A stretch of 64,000 nucleotides of DNA from an uncultured Methanobrevibacter sp. Lineage in GTDB: Archaea > Methanobacteriota > Methanobacteria > Methanobacteriales > Methanobacteriaceae. Position 1 is the stretch's first letter; the number at the start of each line of letters is the position of its first letter. Made by a program: the position numbers and the translations under genes. The stretch is from positions 1 to 64,000 of the forward strand of contig OMVY01000008.1 of the NCBI GenBank assembly GCA_900314635.1. Direction: 5' to 3'. Of this stretch, positions 1 through 9,128 are shown one piece after another. Under the pieces are notes generated by a model that did no database searches, was not told where the DNA came from, and saw only the letters and a program-made list of their open reading frames with translations.

Positions 1-261
1 ATACATTTGTATTTTTAGAAATTAACTTATTTTTTAGGAGAATGGATTAAAATAAGGAAAATTCGAGGGAATTTTCACATCAAAAAATTCAGGCCCCTAT
101 ATTTTTTTTTAAATCTCTTTAAGGGATTAATTTTTTGTAACTGTTTTTTGTTGGAAAATTGTTATTAATAGGTTAAATTAACTTTAATTTGTTAAATTGA
201 TTTAGATTTATTAAATTAGCATTAAAAATTTATATTTTTTTAAATTAAGCCTTTAAAAAAC

Positions 262-269
262 TTTATATA
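262..269 (+). promoter_or_regulatory. TATA box for the GNAT gene
   Basis: An archaeal TATA-like octamer TTTATATA lies 23 bases before the start codon of the acetyltransferase gene. With transcription usually beginning about 25 bases downstream of such a box, the message would be nearly leaderless, and there is no clear ribosome binding site before that ATG, which agrees with this. The preceding 260 bases are AT-rich with no gene that I can see. Confidence 0.6.
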
Positions 270-291
270 TTAAAAAACTCAATATTAACAT

Positions 292-804
292 ATGAATTCT
301 ATTAATTTTAATAATTTAAAAATTATTAAAGCTGATACAGAACTCTTATCAACAATTAATTTCGACTGTGGAGATGATGACCTTAATGAATTTCTTTTAA
401 AAGATTCATTTGATAACATTAAGAATAAATTAAGCATTATTTATTTATGTTATTATCAAAAGGAACTTGTAGGTTTTTTTACTTTATCTGCAGATTCAAA
501 AAAAGTTAATAATAAATTAAAAATTAATTATCGAACATATCCTGCTGTGAAAATTGGTCGTTTTGCAGTTTCTAAGGATTTTCAAAATCAATATATTGGC
601 TCTTTAATGATTAATTGGATTATGGGATTTTGTAGGCACTTGAGTAATGATCTTGGAATAAGATTCATTTCTGTAGATGCATATAATAATGAAAAGACAA
701 TAAGATTCTATGAAAATAATTTTTTTGTTAGATTGGAATCAGTTGTCAAAAATAATAGAAAAAACATTCCAATGTATAGGGACTTATGTGAGAAATTTAT
801 TTAG
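292..804 (+). CDS. GNAT-family N-acetyltransferase, toxin-like
   Basis: This 170-residue protein has the GNAT layout. The N-terminal part reads INFDCGDDDLNEFLL, the pattern seen at the start of TacT/AtaT-type acetyltransferases. YPAVKIGRFAVSKDF follows near residue 85 and the acetyl-CoA pyrophosphate loop NQYIGSLM near residue 103. The first glycine of the usual Q-x-x-G-x-G loop is replaced. It ends with VDAYNNEKTIRFYENNFF, the usual last strand and helix. TacT-like enzymes acetylate aminoacyl-tRNA and stop translation; whether this one does is inference. A 49-residue gene follows 58 bases downstream with its own strong ribosome binding site and could be its antidote. An ordinary protein acetyltransferase is the alternative. 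Confidence 0.8.
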   Translation: MNSINFNNLKIIKADTELLSTINFDCGDDDLNEFLLKDSFDNIKNKLSIIYLCYYQKELVGFFTLSADSKKVNNKLKINYRTYPAVKIGRFAVSKDFQNQYIGSLMINWIMGFCRHLSNDLGIRFISVDAYNNEKTIRFYENNFFVRLESVVKNNRKNIPMYRDLCEKFI

Positions 805-862
805 ATTAGATAATTATTTATAATTAATTACACATAAACAAGAACAAATATGGAGAAATAAT

Positions 863-1012
863 ATGGCAACTAAAATTAATCCAACACCTACATTAAAAGG
901 TAAAGATGCAATAAGATTTCTTGAATACATAAATTCACCATCAAGCAAGGAAGAGTTGGAGTCCCTCAAAAAAGCTGATGAAATCTTTAAAAAGATTAAA
1001 TTTGAACATTAA
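863..1012 (+). CDS. small 49-residue protein, possible antitoxin
   Basis: This short gene begins MATKINPTPTLKGKDAIRFL and ends KKIKFEH. A GGAG sequence at 852-855 lies 7 bases before the ATG, so translation is well supported. The protein is charged and probably helical, with a lysine-rich C-terminus. It sits directly downstream of the GNAT gene in the same direction, with no promoter visible between them. Small partners of GNAT toxins usually carry a DNA-binding N-terminus; I see no clear one here. Antitoxin is an inference from position, size and the TacT-like look of its neighbour. Confidence 0.7.
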   Translation: MATKINPTPTLKGKDAIRFLEYINSPSSKEELESLKKADEIFKKIKFEH

Positions 1013-1247
1013 TTGAAAATTTTAATAATTATTTTTTTTAAATAGCTTCTTATTATCTTATTTTTTATTTATATTAAAATTAAATCTTTTTTCATATTAA
1101 TTTTAAATATTTTTTATTTTTTTTATTTTCCAAGCATTAAATTGCCTTATTTTTTAATTTATAGTTATTTTTTTGATTTTTTTCACTAATTTTTTTTTAA
1201 ATTTTAATTATTAGTTATTTACTTTTTAATTATAAAAAATAGAAAAC

Positions 1248-1255
1248 TTTATATA
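1248..1255 (+). promoter_or_regulatory. TATA box for the vWA gene
   Basis: TTTATATA lies 48 bases before the downstream start codon, so the predicted transcript has a leader of roughly 25-30 bases containing the ribosome binding site AGAGGT. The 290 bases between the preceding small gene and the vWA gene are otherwise T-rich and hold nothing else that I recognise. Confidence 0.65.
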
Positions 1256-1303
1256 TGTTGATTGACAATAGTATAATTACATCATAATAAAGAGGTAACA
1301 AAA

Positions 1304-1954
1304 ATGTATACAAAATCTGAAAATATTGAAAAAGAAAACATCAACTCTAACGAGAATTTCTTCGAAGATGAAAACAATATCATCTTCATTCTCGATAGAA
1401 GCGGATCAATGTACAGACAGACTGAAGACACAATAGGAGGATACAATTCCTTCATCGAAGAAGAAAAGAAAAAAGGCAGGAACACCTATGTAACCACTGT
1501 CCTTTTTGATAATGAGTATGAACTGCTTGTAGACCACCAGCACATAAGCGAGGTCAAGGAGCTCACCTCAAAGGAATACTACACCCGCGGCACAACAGCT
1601 CTTCTGGATGCTATTGGAAAGACAATCAATGTTGTAGCAGCTAAAGCTAAAGGCAAGACATTGTTTGTGATAACCACAGACGGTTATGAAAACGCTTCCA
1701 GAGAATACAAAAAATCAGATATTAAAAAGATGATTGAAAGCCACAGCGAGTTTGAATTCCTCTATATTGGAGCAAGCATCGACTCTTATGCTGAAGCATC
1801 ACAGCTTGGACTTAAAGCTAGCAATATTGCAAACAGGTCCAATGATGGAGAGGGCATGAGAAAGACGTACCAATCTGTTAGACTGGCAAGAGAAGATTAT
1901 CTTTCCAAAAATAAGATTACCGACTCATGGAAAAAAGATTTGGAGGATTTTTAA
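1304..1954 (+). CDS. von Willebrand factor A domain protein
   Basis: The 216-residue protein is essentially one vWA domain. The metal-ion-dependent adhesion site is complete: FILDRSGSM near residues 28-36, the threonine in RGTTALLDAIG near residue 97, and TTDGYENAS near residue 125. No signal peptide or membrane segment is present, so it should act in the cytoplasm, probably as a protein-binding module. Cytoplasmic vWA proteins often work with AAA ATPases or TerD-like stress proteins, but no such partner is adjacent. The start is set by AGAGGT 12 bases upstream. More G and C in third codon positions than in the neighbours suggest a well-expressed native gene. Confidence 0.85.
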   Translation: MYTKSENIEKENINSNENFFEDENNIIFILDRSGSMYRQTEDTIGGYNSFIEEEKKKGRNTYVTTVLFDNEYELLVDHQHISEVKELTSKEYYTRGTTALLDAIGKTINVVAAKAKGKTLFVITTDGYENASREYKKSDIKKMIESHSEFEFLYIGASIDSYAEASQLGLKASNIANRSNDGEGMRKTYQSVRLAREDYLSKNKITDSWKKDLEDF

Positions 1955-2180
1955 AGAGTAGTTTTATGATGTATCATATTTGAAATTGCTTGAAAACTCT
2001 TAAAATGTGGTGGGTGGGTGGGATAGTACATAGTTTAGGGGTGTATGTATTGGGTTTTTTATGTAAAGGGTTGAAGTTTGGATAGGGATATTAAATGCCA
2101 ATATCCCTATTCCCCTCCAATAATTCTCTACCATTAAATGATTAGGAAGTCACAAGCAAACCACTTTATTTAACTGCCAG

Positions 2181-2239
2181 ATAAATCACCACACCATTTT
2201 ATTTTAACCGCCAATAAATCACCACACCATTTTATTTTA
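2181..2239. repeat. 33-bp tandem repeat, two copies
   Basis: A 26-base core beginning ATAAATCACCACACCATTTT occurs at 2181-2206 and again at 2214-2239, a period of 33 bases, with similar flanks (ACTGCCA and ACCGCCA). It lies in the 307-base gap just before the next gene. No known element is recognised. Confidence 0.85.
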
Positions 2240-2261
2240 TAAAAACCAAGAGGAAAACAAT

Positions 2262-2555
2262 ATGATGAAATTATATGCAAAAATACCTCAAGAAGAAGTA
2301 ATATACAAAGGAAAAATCAGAAAGACAGGAAATGGACAGGGATATGTGTACATGAATGACCAGTATCTTGGTTATAGGGCATACATAATCTTCCCTCAAA
2401 AGTACGAATTCGATGGAGAAAACTATTGGATAACAATTGATCAGGTAGTGAACAAGGGTGTGCACCCAGACAACGACCATACCTGCAGATGTTTCTTAAG
2501 CAGGAACTTCGTAGGTAAAAAATGTTTTGTTATCTTAGACGATGACTGGGGATAA
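2262..2555 (+). CDS. hypothetical protein, DUF2080-like beta motifs
   Basis: This 97-residue protein is not clearly recognised. Its N-terminal third reads IYKGKIRKTGNGQGYVYM followed by YLGYRAYIIF, which resembles the short swapped-hairpin fold of the DUF2080/AbrB-like small proteins. A second weaker version, FVGKKCFVILDDDW, closes the protein. An HPDNDHTCRCF segment could bind a metal. The start at this ATG follows AGAGG by about 7 bases; a second ATG directly after it is possible. It stands alone between two repeat-bearing gaps. Confidence 0.6.
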   Translation: MMKLYAKIPQEEVIYKGKIRKTGNGQGYVYMNDQYLGYRAYIIFPQKYEFDGENYWITIDQVVNKGVHPDNDHTCRCFLSRNFVGKKCFVILDDDWG

Positions 2556-2684
2556 TATTTTCCAGCATCGTTTTTTATTAATTCAAGTTATTCATTTTTT
2601 ATGATGATATATGTCATGTTTTACTATTTTTATGCTATTTCTTTTACTATTTTGTATTGAATATTTTTTTACAGCTATATTTTT

Positions 2685-2793
2685 TCTATTTTTTGCTTTG
2701 ATACTATTTTTTCAGCTGATTTTCTATTTTTTGCTTTGATACTATTTTTTCAGCTGATTTTCTATTTTTTGCTTTGATACTATTTTTTACAGA
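2685..2793. repeat. 38-bp tandem repeat, nearly three copies
   Basis: A unit starting TCTATTTTTTGCTTTGATAC begins at 2685, 2723 and 2761. The first two copies are complete and the third diverges near its end. The repeats fill most of the 350-base gap between the hypothetical gene and the convergent vsr gene, and nothing else is visible there. Confidence 0.85.
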
Positions 2794-2905
2794 TATTGAA
2801 TGATTTTGCATCGAAAAATGAATTTTTCATATATGAGATAGGAATCTTTAAAAATTGATAATATTTATTAATTGGATAGAAATCTTTAAAAATAGATAAT
2901 ATTTA

Positions 2906-3325
2906 TCAATTGGATATGATCTCTTCGTATAGCTCTCCGAGAGTCTTTTCCTGCTTGTCTTTTTTTAGTTGGCACTCCCACACAGTAATGACCTTCCATC
3001 CCATGTCTTCAAGCTCTTTTTTTGTGCGTTTATCTCTTTCTTTGTTGCCATATAACTTGTTCTGCCAGTACTCCACATTGGATTTGGGAATTCTTGCATA
3101 CTTGCATCCTTCATGGAGATGCCAGAAGCAGCCGTGGACAAGCACAATAGTTTTATATTTCGGAAGCACTATGTCAGGGTGTCCAGGATATCTCTTGTCG
3201 TTTTTTCTAAAGCGCAGGCCTCTGGAGTGGAGATACTTTCTAACTAGAATCTCCGGCTTGGTGTCCTTGCCCCTTATTTTTGACATCACTTCGCTTCTCT
3301 TCTCTTTGCTGAACACATCTGCCAT
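2906..3325 (-). CDS. vsr: very short patch repair (Vsr) endonuclease
   Basis: The 139-residue protein matches the whole Vsr family. The N-terminal DVFSKEKRSEVMSKIRGKDT is the family signature. Asp51 in PGHPDIVLPKYK is the catalytic metal ligand, and His69 and His71 lie in HGCFWHLHEGC, with cysteines that can hold the structural zinc. Vsr nicks 5' to a T:G mismatch made when 5-methylcytosine deaminates, so it normally accompanies a cytosine-C5 methyltransferase. None is present in the window, so it is an orphan here. The start is supported by AGGTGAT before the ATG. The protein has normal length and intact residues, so it is probably active. Confidence 0.95.
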   Translation of the reverse strand: MADVFSKEKRSEVMSKIRGKDTKPEILVRKYLHSRGLRFRKNDKRYPGHPDIVLPKYKTIVLVHGCFWHLHEGCKYARIPKSNVEYWQNKLYGNKERDKRTKKELEDMGWKVITVWECQLKKDKQEKTLGELYEEIISN

Positions 3326-3401
3326 TAAATCACCTTTTTTTAAGTAATTTTTTGCAAAATGCTATTTATATTTTTATTCAAAAACCGGCATCAATGAGTC
3401 A

Positions 3402-3788
3402 TTACCAGTTCCATTTCGGAAACTTTCTGCCTACTGTATTGTTGACTGCAAAAAGATCGTAGGCCCCTAGAACTTTCAAGACCTTTTTATCTAAATTCAG
3501 CTCCTTTGCAATTTTGATAAGTTCAGAGTTTTCAGTTATTAAAAAATTTGCATCTTTAACATAAATGGAGTACAGCAATGAATTTTCTAGATTGCTGCTG
3601 TTGAACCTGTTCACAACTCTGCAGAATCCTTCATCTTCCTTGAAGTTCACAGTCACATCAGGTCTTGTGACTATTTCAAAGCCCATGGTTTCAAATCTCC
3701 TTGTCAACTGCTCCAGGGATCTTTTAATTAATTTATCCTTGGCAGATATTCCTTCCAATTCTGGGCCGTATAGTATTTTTCCAGTCAT
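3402..3788 (-). CDS. hypothetical protein, possibly PIN-like
   Basis: This 128-residue protein is not confidently recognised. The stretch SIYVKDANFLITENSELIKI near residues 76-95, followed by a helix, looks like the second acidic strand of a PIN-fold ribonuclease, where a buried aspartate is followed by a 'listed as forbidden to others' type ITxN motif. The reading frame stays open for 19 codons upstream of the ATG (to about 3845), so a longer protein with a non-standard start, or a gene cut at its 5' end, is possible. Only a weak GGT precedes the ATG. It sits 76 bases from vsr in the same direction. Confidence 0.5.
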   Translation of the reverse strand: MTGKILYGPELEGISAKDKLIKRSLEQLTRRFETMGFEIVTRPDVTVNFKEDEGFCRVVNRFNSSNLENSLLYSIYVKDANFLITENSELIKIAKELNLDKKVLKVLGAYDLFAVNNTVGRKFPKWNW

Positions 3789-3869
3789 TTTACCATCTGG
3801 TATACATATAATTATTGATTTTTTTTGGTATTCAAAGAAAATTTCTCAATTTTTAAAAAATAATTTAAC

Positions 3870-6217
3870 TTAAAGTCTGACATTTTTAGAAACTTTGCAT
3901 CCGAAATAAATTGCTTTGCAAAGCACTTTGCTATTTTTTGGCTTTTTCATACTTATTTTTGCAATTCCCCTGCTGTTGGTCTTTACAGTATAAGTCTTCT
4001 TGCCTACCTTGAATCTGACTTTAGCACCTTTGATATTTACAATTGTCTTTAAAGTCATCTTCTTTTTTGATTTTGTTACTTTCAAATTAGGCTTGTAGAG
4101 TTTCTTTGTGAGTGTTGAGCCAAGATGGGAGAATTTTATGCTTTTTTTGGATTTTTTAATCTTCAATGATTTCTTAAATGTTCCAATACCTTTTGAATTT
4201 GTTTTTATTTTATATGTTTTTCCCATGAATTTGGCATAAACTGTGGTTTTCATAGGCTTGTTGAGCTTGATTTTAACCTTGATGGATTTGGAACTCATTT
4301 TGTATGATAAGATTTTAATTTTTGACTTTTTAACTTCAATGTCTGCATAGTCTCCGGATATTAATTCTCCATTTCTATAGTAGTCAATGCAAATTTCATA
4401 ATCTCCTGCTTTAAGGTTCTTAAGTGAATACATTGCTTTTCCGTTTTTGACATTGACCTTGTGTTCTTTTCCATTAATGGTGAAGACTACATAGCCTCCT
4501 GAAGACTCTGGCATGTCATAGACAACATATTTGTTTTGCCCTGCTGTGAATGAGTAGGATACAGTCATTCTTCCTGCTGCATGGATAAGGGTTTCATATT
4601 CTTCGACTTCATAGTCATCACCTGAATATCCAACTTTCATGCTGTGGAATCCTGGAAGCAGTGTATCGACTCTGATTTTTGCATACCCATTCTTCAAAGT
4701 CACATTTCCAAATAGTTTGTTGTCCATATAAACTACAAGATTTCCATGAGCATCTTCAGGAAGATTCAAATAAACGAAGGATGTGTCCTTGTACTCAACG
4801 TAATCTGGTGAGATTATATTATAATTAACTGTGAAATTGATTATTTCATCCTTTGCTTCAAACCTATCATCTCCAGGATATGATATATGCATGGAGTATT
4901 TGCCTGCTTGAAGTTTTGATATGTTTATTTCTATGAAATTGTTTCCTGCATATGCAGGACGTTTGAAAGCGTATTTTGTTCCATTGATTTCGACAGTCAG
5001 TAGCTTGTTGTTCAGGGTGTCCGGCAGGATTATCTCGATTATGTTGTCCTCTCCGTATATGAAATATTCTGAAAGAAGATCGAAATCATAAACAATGCTG
5101 ATGCTCTGTGTTTTTTCCCTTTTGACTTTTCCATTTTCATATATCACTTTGACTTCATGGCTGTCCTTTTTTAGATATTGCTCAAGGCAGAGTACAAAAT
5201 ATTTATCCTCCACTTTGGATGTGTTAATCAGCATGCCGTCAATGTATGTCTTCACTGTGCCATGTTTACAATTTTTGGAATATTTATTTTCACGTTTACC
5301 GCACTGAAGTTGGCTGTTGCATTCAAGTCATTGTAATAGCTGTCATTATAGAAAAGCACCTTCCAGCTGTGGTTTCCAAGGGTCAGATTCAGTTTATTAA
5401 AGTATATTATCGGCTGGGCCTTTGTCTTGTTTAAAAGAACGTCATCTAGCCATATTTCCACTATCCCGTTTGCTGAGCGTGGAAAGACAAAGATTTGGCG
5501 ATCATTGCTTGTGAGAACCTCCTCTTGGAAATGCAGGTAGCTGTAGTCCTGCGGAAGCTTCATTATCTTTAATGTCTTGTTCAGCTTCAAGTCTTCTCCG
5601 TTTAAGAACGCGTGTACAGCATATGTTCTGCAGTCGATTCCCGGCCAGATATTTATGACGAGCTCGTAGTTTTTCTTTGGAAGCACGATTGGAACCTTGA
5701 AATGGGAATCTGTGATGGTTTCATTGTAGATTATTTCTTCATCAATCTTGATGCAGAGTTCTCCGCTTATGTCATCTCCCAGTTCAACATCGATGTCTTC
5801 AAGTTCCTTTTCATACATCTGCTCGCTGAAACTGATATTTATATCGTCGCGGCTTTCCACATCACTTACAACATTGTTATTTTCAGTTTTTAATGCGCTA
5901 ACAGTATCTTTTTCATTATTTAATGCATTATCAGTATTTTTTTCAGTATATGATGCATTATCTATATCTATTTCAGAATTTAATGCATTATTTATATCTG
6001 TTTTACAATTTAATGCATTACCTATATTTGTTTCACAATTTAATGCATTAGTCATAACTGTTTCATAATCCAATGTGGTTTGCATGGTTGATTCATATAA
6101 TGATTGCTGGCCTGTGGTGACTGTATCCGCGCTTAATGAGGTATCATCCACTGCACTAACTGCACCTATAAGCAGAAATGCCAGCAAAACAAAAACAAAA
6201 GCTTTACTTAAATTCAT
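3870..6217 (-). pseudogene. adhesin-like surface protein, frameshifted
   Basis: Two overlapping frames together make one adhesin-like protein of about 780 residues. The first (6217 to 5252) has a signal peptide, FVFVLLAFLLIGAVSA, then a stalk of 10-residue repeats and Ig-like strands. It ends IPKIVNMAQ. The second (3870-5255) carries further Ig-like repeats such as YSGDDYEVEEYETL and a lysine-rich C-terminus. Read in the second frame, the junction gives KNCKHGTVKTYIDGMLI, the usual start of such a domain. Adding one A to the run of five at 5272-5276 would give IPKNCKHGTVKTYIDG and fuse the two. The GTGA overlap could instead be a coupled start, but that product would lack a signal peptide. 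It is exported by its signal peptide; no membrane anchor is obvious. Confidence 0.8.
5870..6049 (-). repeat. 30-bp coding repeats in the adhesin stalk
   Basis: Six consecutive 10-residue units of the type NALNCETNIG, NALNCKTDIN, NALNSEIDID are encoded just after the signal peptide. The DNA repeat is about 30 bases and centres on TTTAATGCATTA on the plus strand. Such in-frame repeats can vary in number without breaking the protein. Confidence 0.85.
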
Positions 6218-6313
6218 ATTTTATATTATGTTTTTAATGTTTAAAAATATTATAGTTAAAAAAATATCAAATTAATTTTAGAGTTTAAAAAAGACTTAGA
6301 ATCACTGAATTTA

Positions 6314-6418
6314 AAAAAGAATTTTTTTTTAGTCATTTTTTAAATTTTAAAAAGAATTTTTTTTTAGTCATTTTTTAAATTTTAAAAAGAATTTTTTTAG
6401 AAATATTTTATATTCAAA
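6314..6418. repeat. 35-bp AT repeats between convergent regions
   Basis: A unit AAAAAGAATTTTTTTTTAGT begins at about 6314 and 6349, and a shortened form begins at 6384. The region lies downstream of the minus-strand GGCT-like gene and upstream of the adhesin gene, a 260-base gap with no other visible feature. Its poly-T runs could serve as transcription terminators on either strand. Confidence 0.7.
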
Positions 6419-6477
6419 AAAAGAATTTTTTAGAAATATTCCAAATTAAAAAAAAGATGGAATTGTGAATGAAGAAC

Positions 6478-7965
6478 TTATTCACAATCCTTGTCTTCTT
6501 CGTCATCATCTATTGATGAAGAGGTTGAAGCGGAGTTGGAATTTGTCCTGTCGCAGCTCTCAAGGTAGCTGTCAATCTCCTCTTCGGACATTTCGCTCCA
6601 GTTCTGTCTTATGCCTCTTTTCAAGGTGTTGAGATATTCCTCGCAAGGCTTCTCGTAAGGTCTCAGCTCATTGCTGGTGATGGTGACCATCTCGAAGCCA
6701 TCCATTTCACCAAGAGTATTGATGTCCTCGTACCAGTTGCCGTATCCGTCAGGGAAGCGGCCTCCGTTTTCTTCTGCAGCCACATGCTCGAACTGCTCTC
6801 TTGTTATGAGGTATGCAACTCCAAGTGCATGGCCCTTCCTGCTTGTATCCAGGAATGAGACTCCGCATCCGTTCCATGACCCGGAATTGTTTCCGAAGTA
6901 CATGTCGTGTGGAATCTCTATGGTCCTTCTTTCAACAGGCTCTGAGGTGTTGTTGCAAGGGAAGTTGTATGAGCCGCCATCCTCAAAGGCTCCGCCTTCT
7001 ATGTAAGTGAGGAATCTCTCGTAAAGCATGTTGCTTCCATAGGATACATACCAGATGTAGTCCCTCCAGGAGTTGATTCTTTCAAGTCCTGAGATGTCAT
7101 CCAGGTATTCGTAGAGGTATGCGATTTCATTGTCTTTGGTAATTTCGCATCTGCGCCTGTAGAGGCTTCCTTCGCCTTCAAGTGCGTCTATGGATGGCAT
7201 GTCCTCTTGAGAGACCTCATAAAGCTCTCCAAGGATTCTGCTGTCTCCTCTAACGATTGCAGGGAACCATCCGACATTGTACATGTCGTATCCCTCGACA
7301 GAGGATGCTCCAAGAAGCTTGCTGTCTTCCAGGAAGTGATGGTTTCCTTCGCCCTTCATCAGGGTTCCGTAGACGAAGACCTTCCTTGTGTTGAAGTATT
7401 TGTTGACTTCAAGGATTTCCTTGCTGTAGTCTTCGCCCCATTCTCCTTTGAAGTTCTCATCTTCCTCAAATGATTCAAATTCCTTCTTGATCTTCAAGAT
7501 CATGTCAGTGAATTTTGAGTTCATTTCTCCGTAGAGGTCTATGAATTCCCGAAGTCCTCCCTTCATGAAGATGTTCAAGGCTTCTATTTTTCCTTGAAGC
7601 GCTTCGTATCCGTGGCCGTTGAGGTTTCTTGAAGTGCTCATCTCCAGTCCGTGGAAAAGAGGGCATTCAAGTTTTTCGCGGATTTCGTCATCTCCTGCAA
7701 GATATGTCTTCATTAAAATGGAAGTGCATATGTAGGTAGGCTCGTGGCAGAAGTCCACTCTTGCATCTGATGGTATTTTATTGCTTGAAAGCAGTTTGAA
7801 GCTGCCGTCTGCGTCCTGGAATTCCAGAATCTCATCAAGCTTTTCCATCCATTTTGTGTTTTTGAAATCCGCTTCTTCGTCGAGGAAGTTCCTCATAGCT
7901 GATTTCATTTCGTATAACCTGTCAAAATCAGGTTTGTTAAGTTTAGTAAATTTAGTATCATTCAT
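6478..7965 (-). CDS. double gamma-glutamylcyclotransferase-like protein
   Basis: This 495-residue protein has three parts. Residues about 1-190 are helical and contain ILEFQDADGSFKLL, which resembles a repeat of the prenyltransferase/squalene-cyclase toroid. Residues about 195-310 form an AIG2/GGCT-like domain with VFVYGTLMKGEGNH and DALEGEGSLYRRR, whose glutamate is the usual catalytic residue. Residues about 325-460 form a second GGCT-like unit starting YVSYGSNMLYERF, including a GVAYLITREQF strand. The tail is acidic and serine-rich. GGCT enzymes release 5-oxoproline from gamma-glutamyl amines or amino acids; the substrate here is unknown. GGAGG 7 bases before the ATG fixes the start. A second GGCT-like gene is transcribed divergently from 8238. 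Confidence 0.75.
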   Translation of the reverse strand: MNDTKFTKLNKPDFDRLYEMKSAMRNFLDEEADFKNTKWMEKLDEILEFQDADGSFKLLSSNKIPSDARVDFCHEPTYICTSILMKTYLAGDDEIREKLECPLFHGLEMSTSRNLNGHGYEALQGKIEALNIFMKGGLREFIDLYGEMNSKFTDMILKIKKEFESFEEDENFKGEWGEDYSKEILEVNKYFNTRKVFVYGTLMKGEGNHHFLEDSKLLGASSVEGYDMYNVGWFPAIVRGDSRILGELYEVSQEDMPSIDALEGEGSLYRRRCEITKDNEIAYLYEYLDDISGLERINSWRDYIWYVSYGSNMLYERFLTYIEGGAFEDGGSYNFPCNNTSEPVERRTIEIPHDMYFGNNSGSWNGCGVSFLDTSRKGHALGVAYLITREQFEHVAAEENGGRFPDGYGNWYEDINTLGEMDGFEMVTITSNELRPYEKPCEEYLNTLKRGIRQNWSEMSEEEIDSYLESCDRTNSNSASTSSSIDDDEEDKDCE

Positions 7966-8237
7966 GATGATGCCTCCGTTGGTGTTTGTTTTAAAAAAAG
8001 AAGCCTGATTAATTTTCGGCTTGTTCTAGTGGTGTTGTTCTTAGAACATATTATATTGGTTTTCATCATATATAAATGTTTCGGTTTTTTCGATTGGTGA
8101 GATAAATATAATGTTGATCGGTGGGAAATATACTAAAAATAGTATAAGATTAATTACTTAATGCTAATATATAATATTAACTAATTAATAAATAATTGAT
8201 AATCAAATTAAATATAAATTATTTTAGGGGGAGACAA

Positions 8238-9128
8238 ATGAAAGAAAACAATCGTGGAAAGAACAGACTAAATAACAATGAAAAAAAGGATAATAAATTT
8301 GACAAAAAGCCTGATTCTAATTTGCCTTTCTTTGCCTATGGAATCTTCAAGCCTGGACAGATTGCATACTCAAAAATAAGAGGCCTTGACTTTTCATTGA
8401 AGGAAGCTTCCATAAATTATCTCATGAAGCAGAGGGACGGAGTTCCAATACTTTTGAAAAAGGAGAATGAGAGGTACAAGACCAAAGGATGCTTATATGA
8501 TTTCAGTGATGGTGAAAAGGCCTACAAGATAATATGCCAGACCATGTCTCCAGCATTGTATGAATGGGGTACAATAGATGTTGAAGGCGAAAAGGCAAAT
8601 GTCCTCTTTGGATTAAAACCAGATTCTGGAAGCGATTCAATTGAAGATGCATGTGATAGGGAATGCTTTGATGGAAGAAATGATCCAATCTTTAAAGAAG
8701 GCATTCAGCTTATTAGGAAAAATTTAGATGAGGAAGATTTTGATTGGGAAGAAGGCTTTTTCAAGCTGCAGATGAATTACATGCTGCTCTGGTCTGCAAT
8801 TGACAGATACTGCAAGCTGAAATATAATATGGGAAGCGAGCATGAGAATAGACTGGAGCTTGCAAAGGAAGGTAATTTTATTGATGCATTAAGAAAAATT
8901 GAAGATACAAGGGCATACCGCCCGATATTCAGCACTGATGATTTGATTAGAAGGAGCTTTGATGTTTCAAATCCGAAATACTGCATAAATTATTATTACA
9001 CACTCAGATGCAACATCGTCCACAGGGGAAAGACAAGCATTCGAGATCTCCGTCTTCTCAAAAAAGCGACAGCGGACCTGCTTAAAATATTTGAATATAT
9101 TCTTGATGAGACATTCAGCGAGAAATGA
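8238..9128 (+). CDS. GGCT-like domain fused to a HEPN domain
   Basis: The 296-residue protein starts with a lysine/asparagine-rich leader, then a GGCT-like fold at about residues 30-140 beginning PFFAYGIFKPGQ. The C-terminal half (about 170-290) is all-helical and contains RCNIVHRG at residues 257-264, an R-x4-H motif typical of HEPN ribonucleases of the ApeA-like group. HEPN domains commonly act as RNases in defence and toxin systems, so this fusion could link a metabolite-handling domain to RNA cleavage; that is inference. I chose the ATG preceded by GGGGG rather than an upstream in-frame ATG at 8196 that has no ribosome binding site. The 270-base divergent gap to the other GGCT gene holds both promoters. 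Confidence 0.7.
   Translation: MKENNRGKNRLNNNEKKDNKFDKKPDSNLPFFAYGIFKPGQIAYSKIRGLDFSLKEASINYLMKQRDGVPILLKKENERYKTKGCLYDFSDGEKAYKIICQTMSPALYEWGTIDVEGEKANVLFGLKPDSGSDSIEDACDRECFDGRNDPIFKEGIQLIRKNLDEEDFDWEEGFFKLQMNYMLLWSAIDRYCKLKYNMGSEHENRLELAKEGNFIDALRKIEDTRAYRPIFSTDDLIRRSFDVSNPKYCINYYYTLRCNIVHRGKTSIRDLRLLKKATADLLKIFEYILDETFSEK

Noticed and set aside
2910-3347. Long plus-strand frames opposite vsr and many other genes
   Set aside because: They are reverse-complement shadows of clear genes with family motifs and have no ribosome binding sites.
5252-5255. Translational coupling by GTGA overlap of two real adhesin genes
   Set aside because: The second frame extends upstream with a perfect domain junction and the second protein would lack any export signal, so a frameshift is simpler.
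7999-8237. Upstream ATG at 8196 as start of the GGCT-HEPN gene
   Set aside because: No ribosome binding site there, while GGGGG lies 5 bases before ATG 8238.
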